DNA from: Chryseobacterium koreense CCUG 49689
Lineage (GTDB): Bacteria > Bacteroidota > Bacteroidia > Flavobacteriales > Weeksellaceae
NCBI RefSeq assembly: GCF_001045435.1
Contig: NZ_LFNG01000007.1
Coordinates: 59,325 to 123,324 of the forward strand
DNA: 64,000 bases
Reading direction: 5' to 3'
The number at the start of each line of letters is the position of its first letter. The stretch's first letter is position 1. The position numbers were made by a program, and so were the translations under genes. This document shows positions 17,892-26,471 of the stretch, in pieces. The notes beneath the pieces were generated by a model. That model made no database searches and had not been told where the DNA came from. It worked only from the letters and a program-made list of their open reading frames with translations.

Positions 17892-18770
17892 ATGACACCT
17901 TCAGGAAAATTAGTAATCATCGGTGGTGCCGTGAACAAGGGCAGTTTTACGGAAACCGATTACGACAGCAATATCGAAAAGAATCTCAATTTTTTTGAGA
18001 AGGGAATTCTCAGAAAAATCATCAACGAGTCCCGTTTCAAAGAGGATTCTGTTTTCGAAATCATTACCACGGCATCTCAGATTCCTCAAATCGTGGGTCC
18101 GGAATACAAAAAAGCGTTTGAGTTTCTGGGAGCAAAAAATGTAAACATTCTCGATATTCAAAACCGTGAACAGGCGAATTCGGATCCCATCGTAGCCAGG
18201 GCAAATGCAGCAGATGTGGTGTTGCTAACTGGAGGCGACCAACTTCGGTTAACCTCAATTCTGGGTGGAACACGTTTTCATGACGCTATTTTATTGAAAT
18301 ATCAAGAGCAAGATTTCATATATGCCGGAACTTCAGCAGGCGCTGCAGCCTCATCGGAAAACATGATTTATCAAGGTTCCAGCAGCGAAGCACTTTTAAA
18401 AGGTGAAATCAAAACCACACAAGGTTTGGGATTCATTGAAAATGTGATTGTGGATACCCATTTTGTTCAAAGAGGAAGAATTGGACGACTGTTTCAGGCG
18501 GTAGTCAACAATCCGCGTACATTGGGAATCGGTTTGGGTGAGGATACGGGACTTTTTATCAAAGATGAAACGATGACCGCAATCGGATCCGGACTGGTTA
18601 TTTTGGTGGACGGAAGATTTATTAAAGACACCAATCTTACCAAGATTGAATTAGGACAACCGATTTCCATCGATAATCTGACGGTTCACGTGATGTCCCA
18701 AAATGATGAATTTAACCTGAAAACCAAGGAACTCAAAATTATGAATTCCCAGTATCACCCGATGGTTTGA
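17892..18770 (+). CDS. cphB: Cyanophycinase
   Basis: The 292-residue protein is a peptidase family S51 member. It has the nucleophile motif GTSAGA (in YAGTSAGAAASSENM), the opening KLVIIGGAVNKGSF, and a downstream VVDTHFVQRGRIGRL stretch typical of cyanophycinases. It hydrolyses cyanophycin to beta-Asp-Arg dipeptides and has no signal peptide, so it acts on intracellular granules. I chose ATG 17892; an in-frame TTG at 17883 falls inside the promoter box. It sits divergently from cphA and 126 bp upstream of the isoaspartyl peptidase gene that would finish degradation. Confidence 0.94.
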   Translation: MTPSGKLVIIGGAVNKGSFTETDYDSNIEKNLNFFEKGILRKIINESRFKEDSVFEIITTASQIPQIVGPEYKKAFEFLGAKNVNILDIQNREQANSDPIVARANAADVVLLTGGDQLRLTSILGGTRFHDAILLKYQEQDFIYAGTSAGAAASSENMIYQGSSSEALLKGEIKTTQGLGFIENVIVDTHFVQRGRIGRLFQAVVNNPRTLGIGLGEDTGLFIKDETMTAIGSGLVILVDGRFIKDTNLTKIELGQPISIDNLTVHVMSQNDEFNLKTKELKIMNSQYHPMV

Positions 18771-18840
18771 TGAAGTACATTTCTTCGAGTGAATCGCGTC
18801 GCAGTGAATTTTCCTTCGCGATGCAATTTAACAAGATTCT

Positions 18841-18865
18841 ACCTGCCGACAGACAGGCCTCAAAC
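18841..18865 (-). repeat. Dispersed intergenic repeat, copy 1
   Basis: This 25-nt stretch, read on the minus strand, matches positions 61791-61815 (plus strand) at 23 of 25 bases. The core CCTGTCTGNCGNCAGG is self-complementary. It lies in the 126-bp gap between cyanophycinase and isoaspartyl peptidase genes. Such palindromes are scattered through flavobacterial intergenic regions. Confidence 0.55.
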
Positions 18866-18896
18866 AAATTCAAACAACACGAAACCTTAAACCAAA

Positions 18897-19742
18897 ATGA
18901 GCTGTCTCCTTATCCACGGTGGATTTTTTTCCGAAAGTGACCAAAGTCACGATACGAAAATCGCCAAGCAAAATGCATTGAAAGAAATCGCCAAAAAGTC
19001 CTTTGAATTTTTGAAAAACAATTCCGCGGAAGAAACGGTGGTATTTGCTGTTTCCCTTTTGGAAGACGACGAACTGTTCAATGCCGGAACCGGTTCTCAA
19101 ATTCAAAGCGACGGAAAAATCAGGATGAGCGCGTCTTTGATGAATGGCGAAACCCAGAAATTTTCGGGCGTGATCAATATTGAAAATGTGCGGCACCCCA
19201 TTGAAGTCGCCCAAATTTTAATGAAAGAAGACGACCGGGTTTTAGGTGGAAATGGCGCAAAAAAATACGCAACAGAAAACGGTTTCGAAGATTTCTCCAC
19301 TGAAATTCCTCAAAGAAGGAAAGAGTACGAAGAAAAACTGAAAAATGGAGGAAAAGGAACAGTGGGCTGCGTTGCGTTGGACAAAGACGGAAATCTAGCA
19401 GCTGCAACTTCTACCGGCGGAAAAGGTTTTGAATTGGCAGGGAGAATTTCCGATTCCGCTACGGTTGCCGGAAATTATGCCAATTCTTTTTGTGCCGTAA
19501 GCTGTACCGGAGTTGGTGAAGATATTGTGAGCAATGCCACTGCCGCAAAAATCGTGACCCGAGTTACCGACGGAATGACCATAAAAAATGCTTTTGAAAA
19601 AACTTTTTCTGAATTAGCCGAAATCGACGGTTTTGCTGGTGCAATCGGTGTTGACAAAAACGGAAACATGTTTCACCAAGAATCTTACCCGAAAATGGTT
19701 TTTGCAAGTTTTGATGGGGAAAGGATGACGGTTTTCGAATAA
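18897..19742 (+). CDS. iaaA: Isoaspartyl peptidase / plant-type L-asparaginase (Ntn hydrolase)
   Basis: The 281-residue proenzyme belongs to peptidase family T2. It has the N-terminal LLIHGG, the NAGTGSQIQSDGKIRM-like substrate loop, and the autocleavage site GTVGCVALD, where Thr becomes the N-terminal nucleophile of the beta chain (near residue 159). It hydrolyses beta-aspartyl dipeptides and asparagine. Beside cyanophycinase, the likely substrate is beta-Asp-Arg released from cyanophycin, giving free Asp and Arg. No signal peptide is visible, so it is probably cytoplasmic. The gene follows cphB at 126 bp without an obvious terminator in between. Confidence 0.93.
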   Translation: MSCLLIHGGFFSESDQSHDTKIAKQNALKEIAKKSFEFLKNNSAEETVVFAVSLLEDDELFNAGTGSQIQSDGKIRMSASLMNGETQKFSGVINIENVRHPIEVAQILMKEDDRVLGGNGAKKYATENGFEDFSTEIPQRRKEYEEKLKNGGKGTVGCVALDKDGNLAAATSTGGKGFELAGRISDSATVAGNYANSFCAVSCTGVGEDIVSNATAAKIVTRVTDGMTIKNAFEKTFSELAEIDGFAGAIGVDKNGNMFHQESYPKMVFASFDGERMTVFE

Positions 19743-19852
19743 ATTTCGCGTACCATTTAAATTTCTCCTGATAAATAATTCTGTATGATTTTCGGAATCA
19801 TGGGCCAAAATCTCACCGACCGATAAAATGTGCAATGCAGATTTTCATAAAA

Positions 19853-19883
19853 AAACAGCCACTCCAAAAGTAGCGGCTGTTTC
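19853..19883 (-). terminator. Intrinsic terminator of ppdK
   Basis: AACAGCC and GGCTGTT form the outer stem, with ACT/AGT extending it around a small bulge. On the minus strand it is followed by seven T. It lies 18 nt after the ppdK stop codon. Confidence 0.75.
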
Positions 19884-19900
19884 ATAATGACTACGAAAAT

Positions 19901-22684
19901 TTACTTTTCTTCTATCGCTGCCTGTGCTGCAGCCAATCTCGCAATCGGAACCCGGAATGGCGAGCAACTCACGTAATTCAATCCGAGTTTGTGGCAGAAT
20001 TTTACGGATTCCGGATCCCCGCCGTGTTCGCCGCAAATTCCCACTTTTAGTTTTGGTTTTACGGAACGTCCTTTTTCCACACCGATTTTCACCAATTCCC
20101 CAACTCCTGTTTGGTCGATGGAAACGAAAGGATCTTCCGGCAACAGTTTCAAGTCCAGATATTTTGGAAGGAAACCGCCGATATCGTCTCTTGAGAAACC
20201 GAACGACATCTGTGTCAAGTCATTAGTTCCGAAACTGAAGAAATCAGCAACCTGCGCCATGGAATCCCCTTTCAAAGCGGCTCTTGGAGTTTCGATCATT
20301 GTTCCATAGAGGTAAGGAATATTTTTCACACCCAATTTTTCAAGGACTTCACTATATACACTGTCCACGATATTTTTTTGGTGAGTTAACTCGTGGCGAC
20401 CCATTACTACAGGAATCATGATTTCAGGATAGGCTTTTTTGCCTTCTTTTTGAAGTTCACCTGCTGCCTCCAATATCGCGCGAACCTGCATTTCTGTAAT
20501 TTCAGGATAAGAAACTCCGAGTCGAACTCCGCGGTGTCCCAACATTGGGTTGTTTTCATGAAGCGCGAGAATTCTTCGATTCAGGACGCTCATCCTTACG
20601 CCTAATTCTTTCGCCAATTCCTGTAATTTCTCTTTATCGTGAGGAACAAATTCATGCAAAGGTGGGTCAAGCAAACGGATGGTTACTGGATTTCCATCCA
20701 TCACCTCCAAAGTCGCCTTGATGTCTTTTTTCACAAATTTAAATAACTCATGCAGTGCTTCTTTTCTTTCATCCACGGTGGTACTCATGATCATTTTTCT
20801 GAGTAGGAATAAAGGCTTTTCGCTTCCTTCACCGTAGAACATGTGCTCGGTTCTGAATAAGCCGATTCCTTCTGCACCGAAATAAGTTGCCTGTTTGGCA
20901 TCTTTTGGAGTGTCGGCATTGGTTCTTACCCCCAGTTTTTTGGCTTTGTCAACTAATTTCATGAGGGTTTTGTACGACTCATTTTTATTCAAATCAGAAT
21001 TGGTAAGTTGCAAAACGCCTTCATAAACCACACCTTTTGTTCCGTTCATGGTCAACCATTCTCCCTCGTGAATTTTTTTGCCGGAATTGGTTACGAAATA
21101 TTTTTCTTTTTCGTGAATTTCAATATCGGAGCAACCCACGATGCAGCATTTTCCCCAACCTCTGGCAACGAGTGCTGCGTGAGAAGTCATGCCCCCTTTT
21201 GTGGTAAGGATCGCTTGAGATCTATGCATTCCATCCACATCTTCCGGTGAAGTTTCTTCGCGGACCAAAATCACTTTTTCGCCTTTCAATCCCCATTCTA
21301 CCGCATCTTCAGAAGAGAAAACCACTCTACCTACTGCTCCACCTGGACCTGCAGGAAGACCTTTGGCAACCGGTTTGTATTTCTTTTCTTCTTCAGGATC
21401 GATCATTGGCAAAAGCAGTTCTACCAATTGGTTTGGAGCAACCCTCATCACTGCGGTATCTGCATCGATGAGTTTTTCTTTGAACATGTCGGCCGCCATT
21501 TTCACAGCGGCAACACCGTTTCGTTTACCTACTCTGCATTGCAACATAAAGAGTTTTCCTTTCTCAATGGTGAACTCAATGTCCTGCATGTCTTTGTAGT
21601 GGGCTTCCAAGCGTTTTTGGTACTCATCCAGTTCTTTGAATTGTTTCGGCATGAATTTTTCCAAAGTCAACAGATTTTTCGAATGGTCGTTTTTTGAAGT
21701 TTCATTGATAGGAGCCGGTGTTCTGATTCCAGCTACCACGTCTTCTCCCTGTGCATTAATCAGGTATTCGCCATAGAAATGGTTGTCTCCGTTACCGGGA
21801 TTCCTGGTGAAGGCAACTCCGGTACAGGAATCTTCACCCATATTTCCGAACACCATTGCCTGAACATTTACTGCGGTTCCCCATTCATCTGGAATTCTTT
21901 CAATTCTTCGGTATTCGATCGCACGCTTCCCGTTCCAGGATGCGAACACGGCACCGATTCCGCCCATCAGCTGATCCCAAGGATTTTCCGGGAATTCTAC
22001 TTTCAGATGTTTTTTGGTCAAAGCCTTAAATTCTTTCACCAACTTTTTCAGGTCATCCGCAGAAAGTTCGGTATCCAGATGTACTCCTTTCTCTTTTTTT
22101 ACTTCCTCCAAGCGTTCATCCATCAATTTACGGATTCCTTTTCCTTTTGCAGGTTCCATTCCGCCTGCTTTTTCGATCACCACATCGGCATACATCATTA
22201 CCAATCTTCTGTAGGCATCATAAGCAAATCTCTCGTCGCCGGATTTCGCGATGAGTCCTTTTACTGTTTCATCGTTCAAACCAATATTCAAAACGGTATC
22301 CATCATTCCCGGCATGGATCTTCTGGCGCCGGAACGAACTGACATCAGCAACGGATCCTTAACGTCACCGAATTTTTTGCCCATCAGCTGCTCCACTTCA
22401 GCAAGAGCGGATTTTATTTGTTTTTCTAAATCTTTCGGATAAGTCTTTTTGTGGTCATAGAAATAAGTACACACTTCCGTGGTTACCGTAAATCCAGGAG
22501 GAACCGGAAGTTTCAGGTCTTTGTGTCCCGCCATTTCTGCGAGATTTGCTCCTTTTCCACCGAGCAGGTTCTTCATTGATTCATTACCCTCTGCTTTTCC
22601 TCCACCGAAGGAATAGACATACTTTTCTGTTTTTTTTGCAGCTGCTCTCGCTGCAGCAGGTTTCGCTTTTAACATTGTAGTCAT
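19901..22684 (-). CDS. ppdK: Pyruvate, phosphate dikinase
   Basis: The 927-residue protein interconverts pyruvate, ATP and phosphate with phosphoenolpyruvate, AMP and pyrophosphate. The N-terminal nucleotide-binding domain includes GGKGANLAEMA and RSGARRSMPGMMDTVLN. The central swivelling domain has the phospho-histidine motif GGMTSHAALVARGWGKCC, and the C-terminal PEP/pyruvate barrel has GIGLFRTEHMF and ends in GICGEHGGDP. About 25 extra residues rich in Ala and Lys precede the conserved start (KYVYSFGGGKAEG); ATG 22684 and 22675 are both possible starts. A striking dyad (22711-22739) lies directly upstream. Confidence 0.96.
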   Translation of the reverse strand: MTTMLKAKPAAARAAAKKTEKYVYSFGGGKAEGNESMKNLLGGKGANLAEMAGHKDLKLPVPPGFTVTTEVCTYFYDHKKTYPKDLEKQIKSALAEVEQLMGKKFGDVKDPLLMSVRSGARRSMPGMMDTVLNIGLNDETVKGLIAKSGDERFAYDAYRRLVMMYADVVIEKAGGMEPAKGKGIRKLMDERLEEVKKEKGVHLDTELSADDLKKLVKEFKALTKKHLKVEFPENPWDQLMGGIGAVFASWNGKRAIEYRRIERIPDEWGTAVNVQAMVFGNMGEDSCTGVAFTRNPGNGDNHFYGEYLINAQGEDVVAGIRTPAPINETSKNDHSKNLLTLEKFMPKQFKELDEYQKRLEAHYKDMQDIEFTIEKGKLFMLQCRVGKRNGVAAVKMAADMFKEKLIDADTAVMRVAPNQLVELLLPMIDPEEEKKYKPVAKGLPAGPGGAVGRVVFSSEDAVEWGLKGEKVILVREETSPEDVDGMHRSQAILTTKGGMTSHAALVARGWGKCCIVGCSDIEIHEKEKYFVTNSGKKIHEGEWLTMNGTKGVVYEGVLQLTNSDLNKNESYKTLMKLVDKAKKLGVRTNADTPKDAKQATYFGAEGIGLFRTEHMFYGEGSEKPLFLLRKMIMSTTVDERKEALHELFKFVKKDIKATLEVMDGNPVTIRLLDPPLHEFVPHDKEKLQELAKELGVRMSVLNRRILALHENNPMLGHRGVRLGVSYPEITEMQVRAILEAAGELQKEGKKAYPEIMIPVVMGRHELTHQKNIVDSVYSEVLEKLGVKNIPYLYGTMIETPRAALKGDSMAQVADFFSFGTNDLTQMSFGFSRDDIGGFLPKYLDLKLLPEDPFVSIDQTGVGELVKIGVEKGRSVKPKLKVGICGEHGGDPESVKFCHKLGLNYVSCSPFRVPIARLAAAQAAIEEK

Positions 22685-22710
22685 TATAGATAATTTTAAT
22701 TATTTCGTAT

Positions 22711-22739
22711 CAAATCACATGTAAATTTACGGTGATTTG
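22711..22739. promoter_or_regulatory. Nested palindrome in the ppdK upstream region
   Basis: CAAATCAC (22711-22718) and GTGATTTG (22732-22739) are exact complements around the perfect 10-bp palindrome GTAAATTTAC (22721-22730). It lies 27 nt upstream of the ppdK ATG and 25 nt before the divergent ATG at 22764. The symmetry suggests a site for a dimeric regulator; that role is inference. Confidence 0.45.
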
Positions 22740-22763
22740 AATGAATCCACGCTTATTTTGAAA

Positions 22764-23373
22764 ATGACAATTGTCAATATTGAGAAAAGTCAGTTGGAAC
22801 TTAAAATAGCGATCAGAAAGTTCCTAGATATCGACTGCGGATTCTGCGAAGAACTATTTTGTTTACAATCTGCATCCGCTTTAGAAAATATCTCTTTAGA
22901 ATATACCGGAGAAAAAACTGAAGTAAGAACTGACCACAAATATTGGACTGAAAATTTTTCCGACGGAAGCTATTCAAAATTGTTTTATCACTGGATTGAC
23001 AAAACCAAGTTCGAATTGGAATTCATTGAATGCAATAATCATGCGAGGAAAAATTTCAGCAAGAAGGGGGATAAGTATATTTATGAAATAATAAATAAGG
23101 AAGGGGATTTTTATTGGATACTATGTGAGATTCCGGGACAATCCGAAATTCTAAAATTCAAATTATTTATAGATCAATGGATTTCTAGTCGCAACCGTTT
23201 CCCGACCCTATAGTCTGCCCACTTCAAAGGAAGTCGATAAAATTCAACCTCTGTCATTATTTGATTTCGCCCAGACGGCAGACTTTAATGCGTATTTTGT
23301 CATCTGTGATCATATCGACGACAAAAATTGTTCGATTCAATCTAAATCATGGAATGAAATATTCGTAACTTAG
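22764..23373 (+). pseudogene. Unknown protein gene broken by a +1 frameshift
   Basis: The first part (22764-23213, 149 codons from ATG) codes for an acidic protein with many aromatic residues (YWTENFSDGSYSKLFYHWID) that I do not recognise. Its frame ends at TAG 23211. The +1 frame, free of stops from 23173, continues for about 67 codons to TAG 23371 with protein-like content (YSLPTSKEVDKIQPLSLFDF, then FNAYFVICDHIDDKNC). The two parts overlap by about 40 nt and together would give a protein of ~200 residues. An inserted base, recent decay or a sequencing error explains this; I cannot decide which. It is divergent from ppdK and 43 bp upstream of the amidohydrolase gene. Confidence 0.5.
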
Positions 23374-23416
23374 TTTTTCGAAATTGCATAATTGAGTATT
23401 AATAATTTGAAAAATT

Positions 23417-24682
23417 ATGGACACCAATCAAATCAAATCGTTTAATAAAAACACAGAAAGCTTTGTAGAGGCCATGCTGCCGGAATTGGAGAACATTTAC
23501 AAAGACATCCATCAAAATCCCGAACTATCCATGCAGGAAGTTCGCACCGCGAAAATAGCCGCGGATTACCTGGAGAAATATCATTTTGAAGTAACCACCA
23601 ACGTCGGAGCACACGGTGTGGTAGGTGTGATGAAAAATGGCGAAGGTCCCGTGGTAATGCTTCGTGCGGATATGGATGCACTTCCCGTAACTGAAAATAC
23701 CGGACTGCCCTATGCAAGCACCAAAGTGGGCAGAGATGAAGACGGAGTTGAAGTGGGCATTTCACATGTTTGCGGGCACGATATCCATGTGACCTGGCTC
23801 ATGGGTCTTTCGAGGCTGTTTTCAGAATACAAGGACCAATGGAAAGGAACTTTGATGGTCGTTTTCCAGCCCGGTGAAGAAGTCGGCAGAGGTGCGCAGA
23901 GTATGATTGATGACGGAATGATGGAGCGATTTCCAAAACCCGACATTATTCTGGGACAACACGTCATGGTGGGTGAAGCCGGTACGGTGGGCTACAGAAG
24001 CGGGGCGATACTTTCGGCGGGCAACAGCATTAAGGTAAAACTATTTGGAAAAGGTGCTCACGGATCTTCTCCCCAAACCTCAGTAGATCCTGTGATTATG
24101 GCGGCATCTACAGCAATTCGTCTCCAGACCATTATTTCAAGAGAGATCGCACCAAGTGAAAATGCGGTATTGACCATTGGCGCATTGCAAGCCGGAACGA
24201 AAGAAAACATTATCCCAGATGACGCGACCCTCAAGTTAAATATCCGAACCTTTAACGATGGGGTGAAAGACCATATCCTTTCTGCAGTAAAACGAATCTG
24301 CTGTGCCGAATGCAGCGCCTCGAACGCTCCACAGGATCCGGAATTTACAGAGCTGGACAGCTACCCACTCACTGAAAACGATGCGGCCGCAACCGAAAAA
24401 GTTGCAGAAGCTTTCCATGCGCAATTCGGAGAGAATGCCCATGAAACCATGCCTGCATCCGCCAGCGAGGATTTTAGCATATTTGGAAGAAACTGGAAAG
24501 TTCCTTATGTATTTTGGTTTGTGGGCGGTACCGATCCGAAAACATTTCGAGATGCTGTGGAAAAAAATCAGCTGAATTCCATTCCAAGTAATCACTCCCC
24601 AAAATTTGCACCCGTTATTCACCCTACTCTAAAAACCGGATTACAGGCGATGGCGACCGCGGCTTTGGCTTGGCTCGAATGA
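23417..24682 (+). CDS. M20 family amidohydrolase (IAA-amino acid/hippurate hydrolase-like)
   Basis: The 421-residue protein has the metal-binding and fold motifs of the peptidase M20D group: LRADMDALPVTE, HVCGHDIHVTWLMG (Cys/His/Asp ligands), FQPGEEVGRGA with catalytic Glu, and a dimerisation domain beginning near KVKLFGKGAHGSSPQ. Late residues SASEDFS complete the site. Such enzymes remove acyl or amino-acid groups from amide conjugates. No signal peptide is evident, so action is probably cytoplasmic. The substrate cannot be inferred. It is followed 47 bp later by the Cys-tailed unknown gene, perhaps in one transcript. Confidence 0.92.
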   Translation: MDTNQIKSFNKNTESFVEAMLPELENIYKDIHQNPELSMQEVRTAKIAADYLEKYHFEVTTNVGAHGVVGVMKNGEGPVVMLRADMDALPVTENTGLPYASTKVGRDEDGVEVGISHVCGHDIHVTWLMGLSRLFSEYKDQWKGTLMVVFQPGEEVGRGAQSMIDDGMMERFPKPDIILGQHVMVGEAGTVGYRSGAILSAGNSIKVKLFGKGAHGSSPQTSVDPVIMAASTAIRLQTIISREIAPSENAVLTIGALQAGTKENIIPDDATLKLNIRTFNDGVKDHILSAVKRICCAECSASNAPQDPEFTELDSYPLTENDAAATEKVAEAFHAQFGENAHETMPASASEDFSIFGRNWKVPYVFWFVGGTDPKTFRDAVEKNQLNSIPSNHSPKFAPVIHPTLKTGLQAMATAALAWLE

Positions 24683-24729
24683 TTGCCGAGAAATAGAAAA
24701 ACTTACAATTAAATTAAAAAAACAATACC

Positions 24730-25155
24730 ATGCATCCTTACCTTCCAGTCTTAATTGACGACATCAAAGCGGCACAACTACACGAATCGAATATTCCGCA
24801 AAAAATTACCATTGCCACATTCGCGGAAGAAATGGAACGGTTTGCTAATAGTGAAGTTGAAAAGCCCCTTTCCTACTACACCGGACTGCAGATCGAGAAT
24901 TTTCCTCCGCCGGAAATTTTTTCGGAGGAAGACATGAAAATTACGCTAGAGGCGTTCGATGAAATGTTGGAAACTTGGAATGCCGGAATTGATTATCCCG
25001 AAAGTATGCCAGTGGAAAAAAGGTATGCGTTTTTAAGGAAAAACGTTCTGGAAAATGATTTCACACCCATGAATGCTGGATTTGTAATTTATGATTTTTG
25101 CGCTGGTTGTGCACCAGAATGTGAGTGGGAAGAATACTGCAACTGCTTGAAATAA
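24730..25155 (+). CDS. Unknown 141-residue protein with a C-terminal cysteine cluster
   Basis: I do not recognise this protein. It has no signal peptide or membrane segment, is acidic and rich in Glu, and is mostly helical in appearance. The last 20 residues hold five Cys in the pattern C-x2-C-x3-C-x6-C-x-C (CAGCAPECEWEEYCNC), suggesting a metal site. It follows the M20 amidohydrolase after 47 bp on the same strand, and a terminator follows it at 25314-25337, so the two may be co-transcribed. The ATG at 24730 is preceded by an A-rich leader. Confidence 0.75.
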   Translation: MHPYLPVLIDDIKAAQLHESNIPQKITIATFAEEMERFANSEVEKPLSYYTGLQIENFPPPEIFSEEDMKITLEAFDEMLETWNAGIDYPESMPVEKRYAFLRKNVLENDFTPMNAGFVIYDFCAGCAPECEWEEYCNCLK

Positions 25156-25313
25156 TGTAATATGGTTAAAAACAAGCATGATGGCTTAGATGAGGTTCAG
25201 GCTGAAGATTTGCCGTTTTGAAATCGTTTGTTAAAATTTTTAAAGCAGATTCTCGGTTCTACTTTAAATCGATAAAAGCGTAACGTGTAATACAATTAAT
25301 GTTCACAAAAAAA

Positions 25314-25337
25314 TGCACTTTTTGAAGTGCATTTTTT
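25314..25337. terminator. Bidirectional intrinsic terminator
   Basis: TGCACTT / AAGTGCA (25314-25320 and 25325-25331) with flanking A and T runs forms a strong hairpin between the convergent unknown gene and the fabH-type gene. The remaining ~150 nt of the gap show nothing I can support. Confidence 0.85.
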
Positions 25338-25356
25338 AATATTTATCTACATATAG

Positions 25357-26379
25357 TTAATATTCAAACAAAACACTTCCCCAAGTAAATCCACTGCCAA
25401 AAGCAGATAGCAAAACCAAATCTCCGCGATTTACTTTTCCTTGCTGAATTGCCTCACTCAACGCAATTGGGATGGAAGCGGCGGTAGTATTTCCATATTT
25501 TTGGATATTGTTGAACACTTTTTCATCAGGAAGCCCGAATCGTTGCTGAACGAATTGCGCAATCCTCAAATTCGCCTGGTGTGGAATGAAAAGGTCTAAA
25601 TCTTCGGTGGTTTTTCCGGCTGATTTTAAGGCTTCCATCATGGTTTCGGGGAATCTGGTTACTGCGTGCTTGAAAACAAAGTTTCCGTTCATGATCGGGT
25701 AAACTTCGGCATCGGTCACGTTTTCCGGTTCCAGTCGCATTCTGTCGCTCCAACCATATTTTGAACCGGGGAATTTGGTGCAGAGTTCGTCCGCATATTT
25801 CCCTTCTGAGTGCATATTTACCGCGAGGATGTCACCCGCGTTTTCAACTTCGGTTGCGGAAAGAACCACCGCTCCTGCTCCATCACCGAAAATCACAGAA
25901 ACACCTCTTCCAGCATCAGAAAAATCAAGTCCGAAAGAATGAACTTCAGCTCCGATGACCAGGATGTTTTTGTACATATTTGACTTAATGAAAGCATTCG
26001 CTACACTCATCGCATAAACAAATCCCGAACATTGATTTCTGACATCCAATGCGCCGATTGTTTCGCAACCGAGCATTTCCTGAACCAAAACGCCGCATCC
26101 CGGGAAAAAATAATCGGGAGAAAGGGTGGCGAAGACAATATAGTCAATATCTTTAGCGGTTAATCCTGCATTTTTAATGGCGATTTCTGCTGCCTTAAAA
26201 CCAAGGTAAGCTGTGGTTTCCTCAGAATCATTTCTATTTTTTCGGTGGTGACGCTCCTTAATCCCTGTCCTTTCGGTAATCCATTCGTCATTGGTCGTCA
26301 TGAGCTTTGATAAATCGTCATTAGTAACCACATTTTCAGGCACATAATGTCCGATTCCCTTTATAATGCTTTTAGTCAT
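25357..26379 (-). CDS. fabH: 3-oxoacyl-ACP synthase III family (FabH-type ketosynthase)
   Basis: The 340-residue thiolase-fold enzyme has the nucleophile Cys117 in VRNQCSGFVYAM, then catalytic His in FIPHQANLRI and Asn in KYGNTTAASIP. This Cys-His-Asn triad defines FabH/KAS III, which starts fatty acid synthesis by condensing acyl-CoA with malonyl-ACP. Flavobacteria make many iso-branched fatty acids and often carry several FabH-like proteins, so a special role is possible. The gene stands alone, divergent from corA, with a TATCTTTG box at 26400-26407 on the minus strand. Confidence 0.93.
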   Translation of the reverse strand: MTKSIIKGIGHYVPENVVTNDDLSKLMTTNDEWITERTGIKERHHRKNRNDSEETTAYLGFKAAEIAIKNAGLTAKDIDYIVFATLSPDYFFPGCGVLVQEMLGCETIGALDVRNQCSGFVYAMSVANAFIKSNMYKNILVIGAEVHSFGLDFSDAGRGVSVIFGDGAGAVVLSATEVENAGDILAVNMHSEGKYADELCTKFPGSKYGWSDRMRLEPENVTDAEVYPIMNGNFVFKHAVTRFPETMMEALKSAGKTTEDLDLFIPHQANLRIAQFVQQRFGLPDEKVFNNIQKYGNTTAASIPIALSEAIQQGKVNRGDLVLLSAFGSGFTWGSVLFEY

Positions 26380-26459
26380 AATAAATTTAAAAATTTGCGC
26401 AAAGATACTTCATATTTGAAACATAGAAAAAATAGCGGATTCCAACGGAAAATATTATT

Positions 26460-26467
26460 TAAATTTG
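26460..26467 (+). promoter_or_regulatory. -7 element of the corA promoter
   Basis: TAAATTTG matches TAnnTTTG and ends 4 nt before the corA ATG at 26472. As with cyanophycinase, the transcript would begin at or next to the start codon. Confidence 0.5.
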
Positions 26468-26471
26468 CTTT

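Noticed and set aside
18841..18865. Repeat as a CRISPR spacer unit or phage attachment site
   Set aside because: Only two far-apart inverted copies; no array, integrase or tRNA nearby.
21779..22342. 187-codon plus-strand frame inside ppdK
   Set aside because: It is the antisense shadow of a highly conserved gene with no recognisable product.
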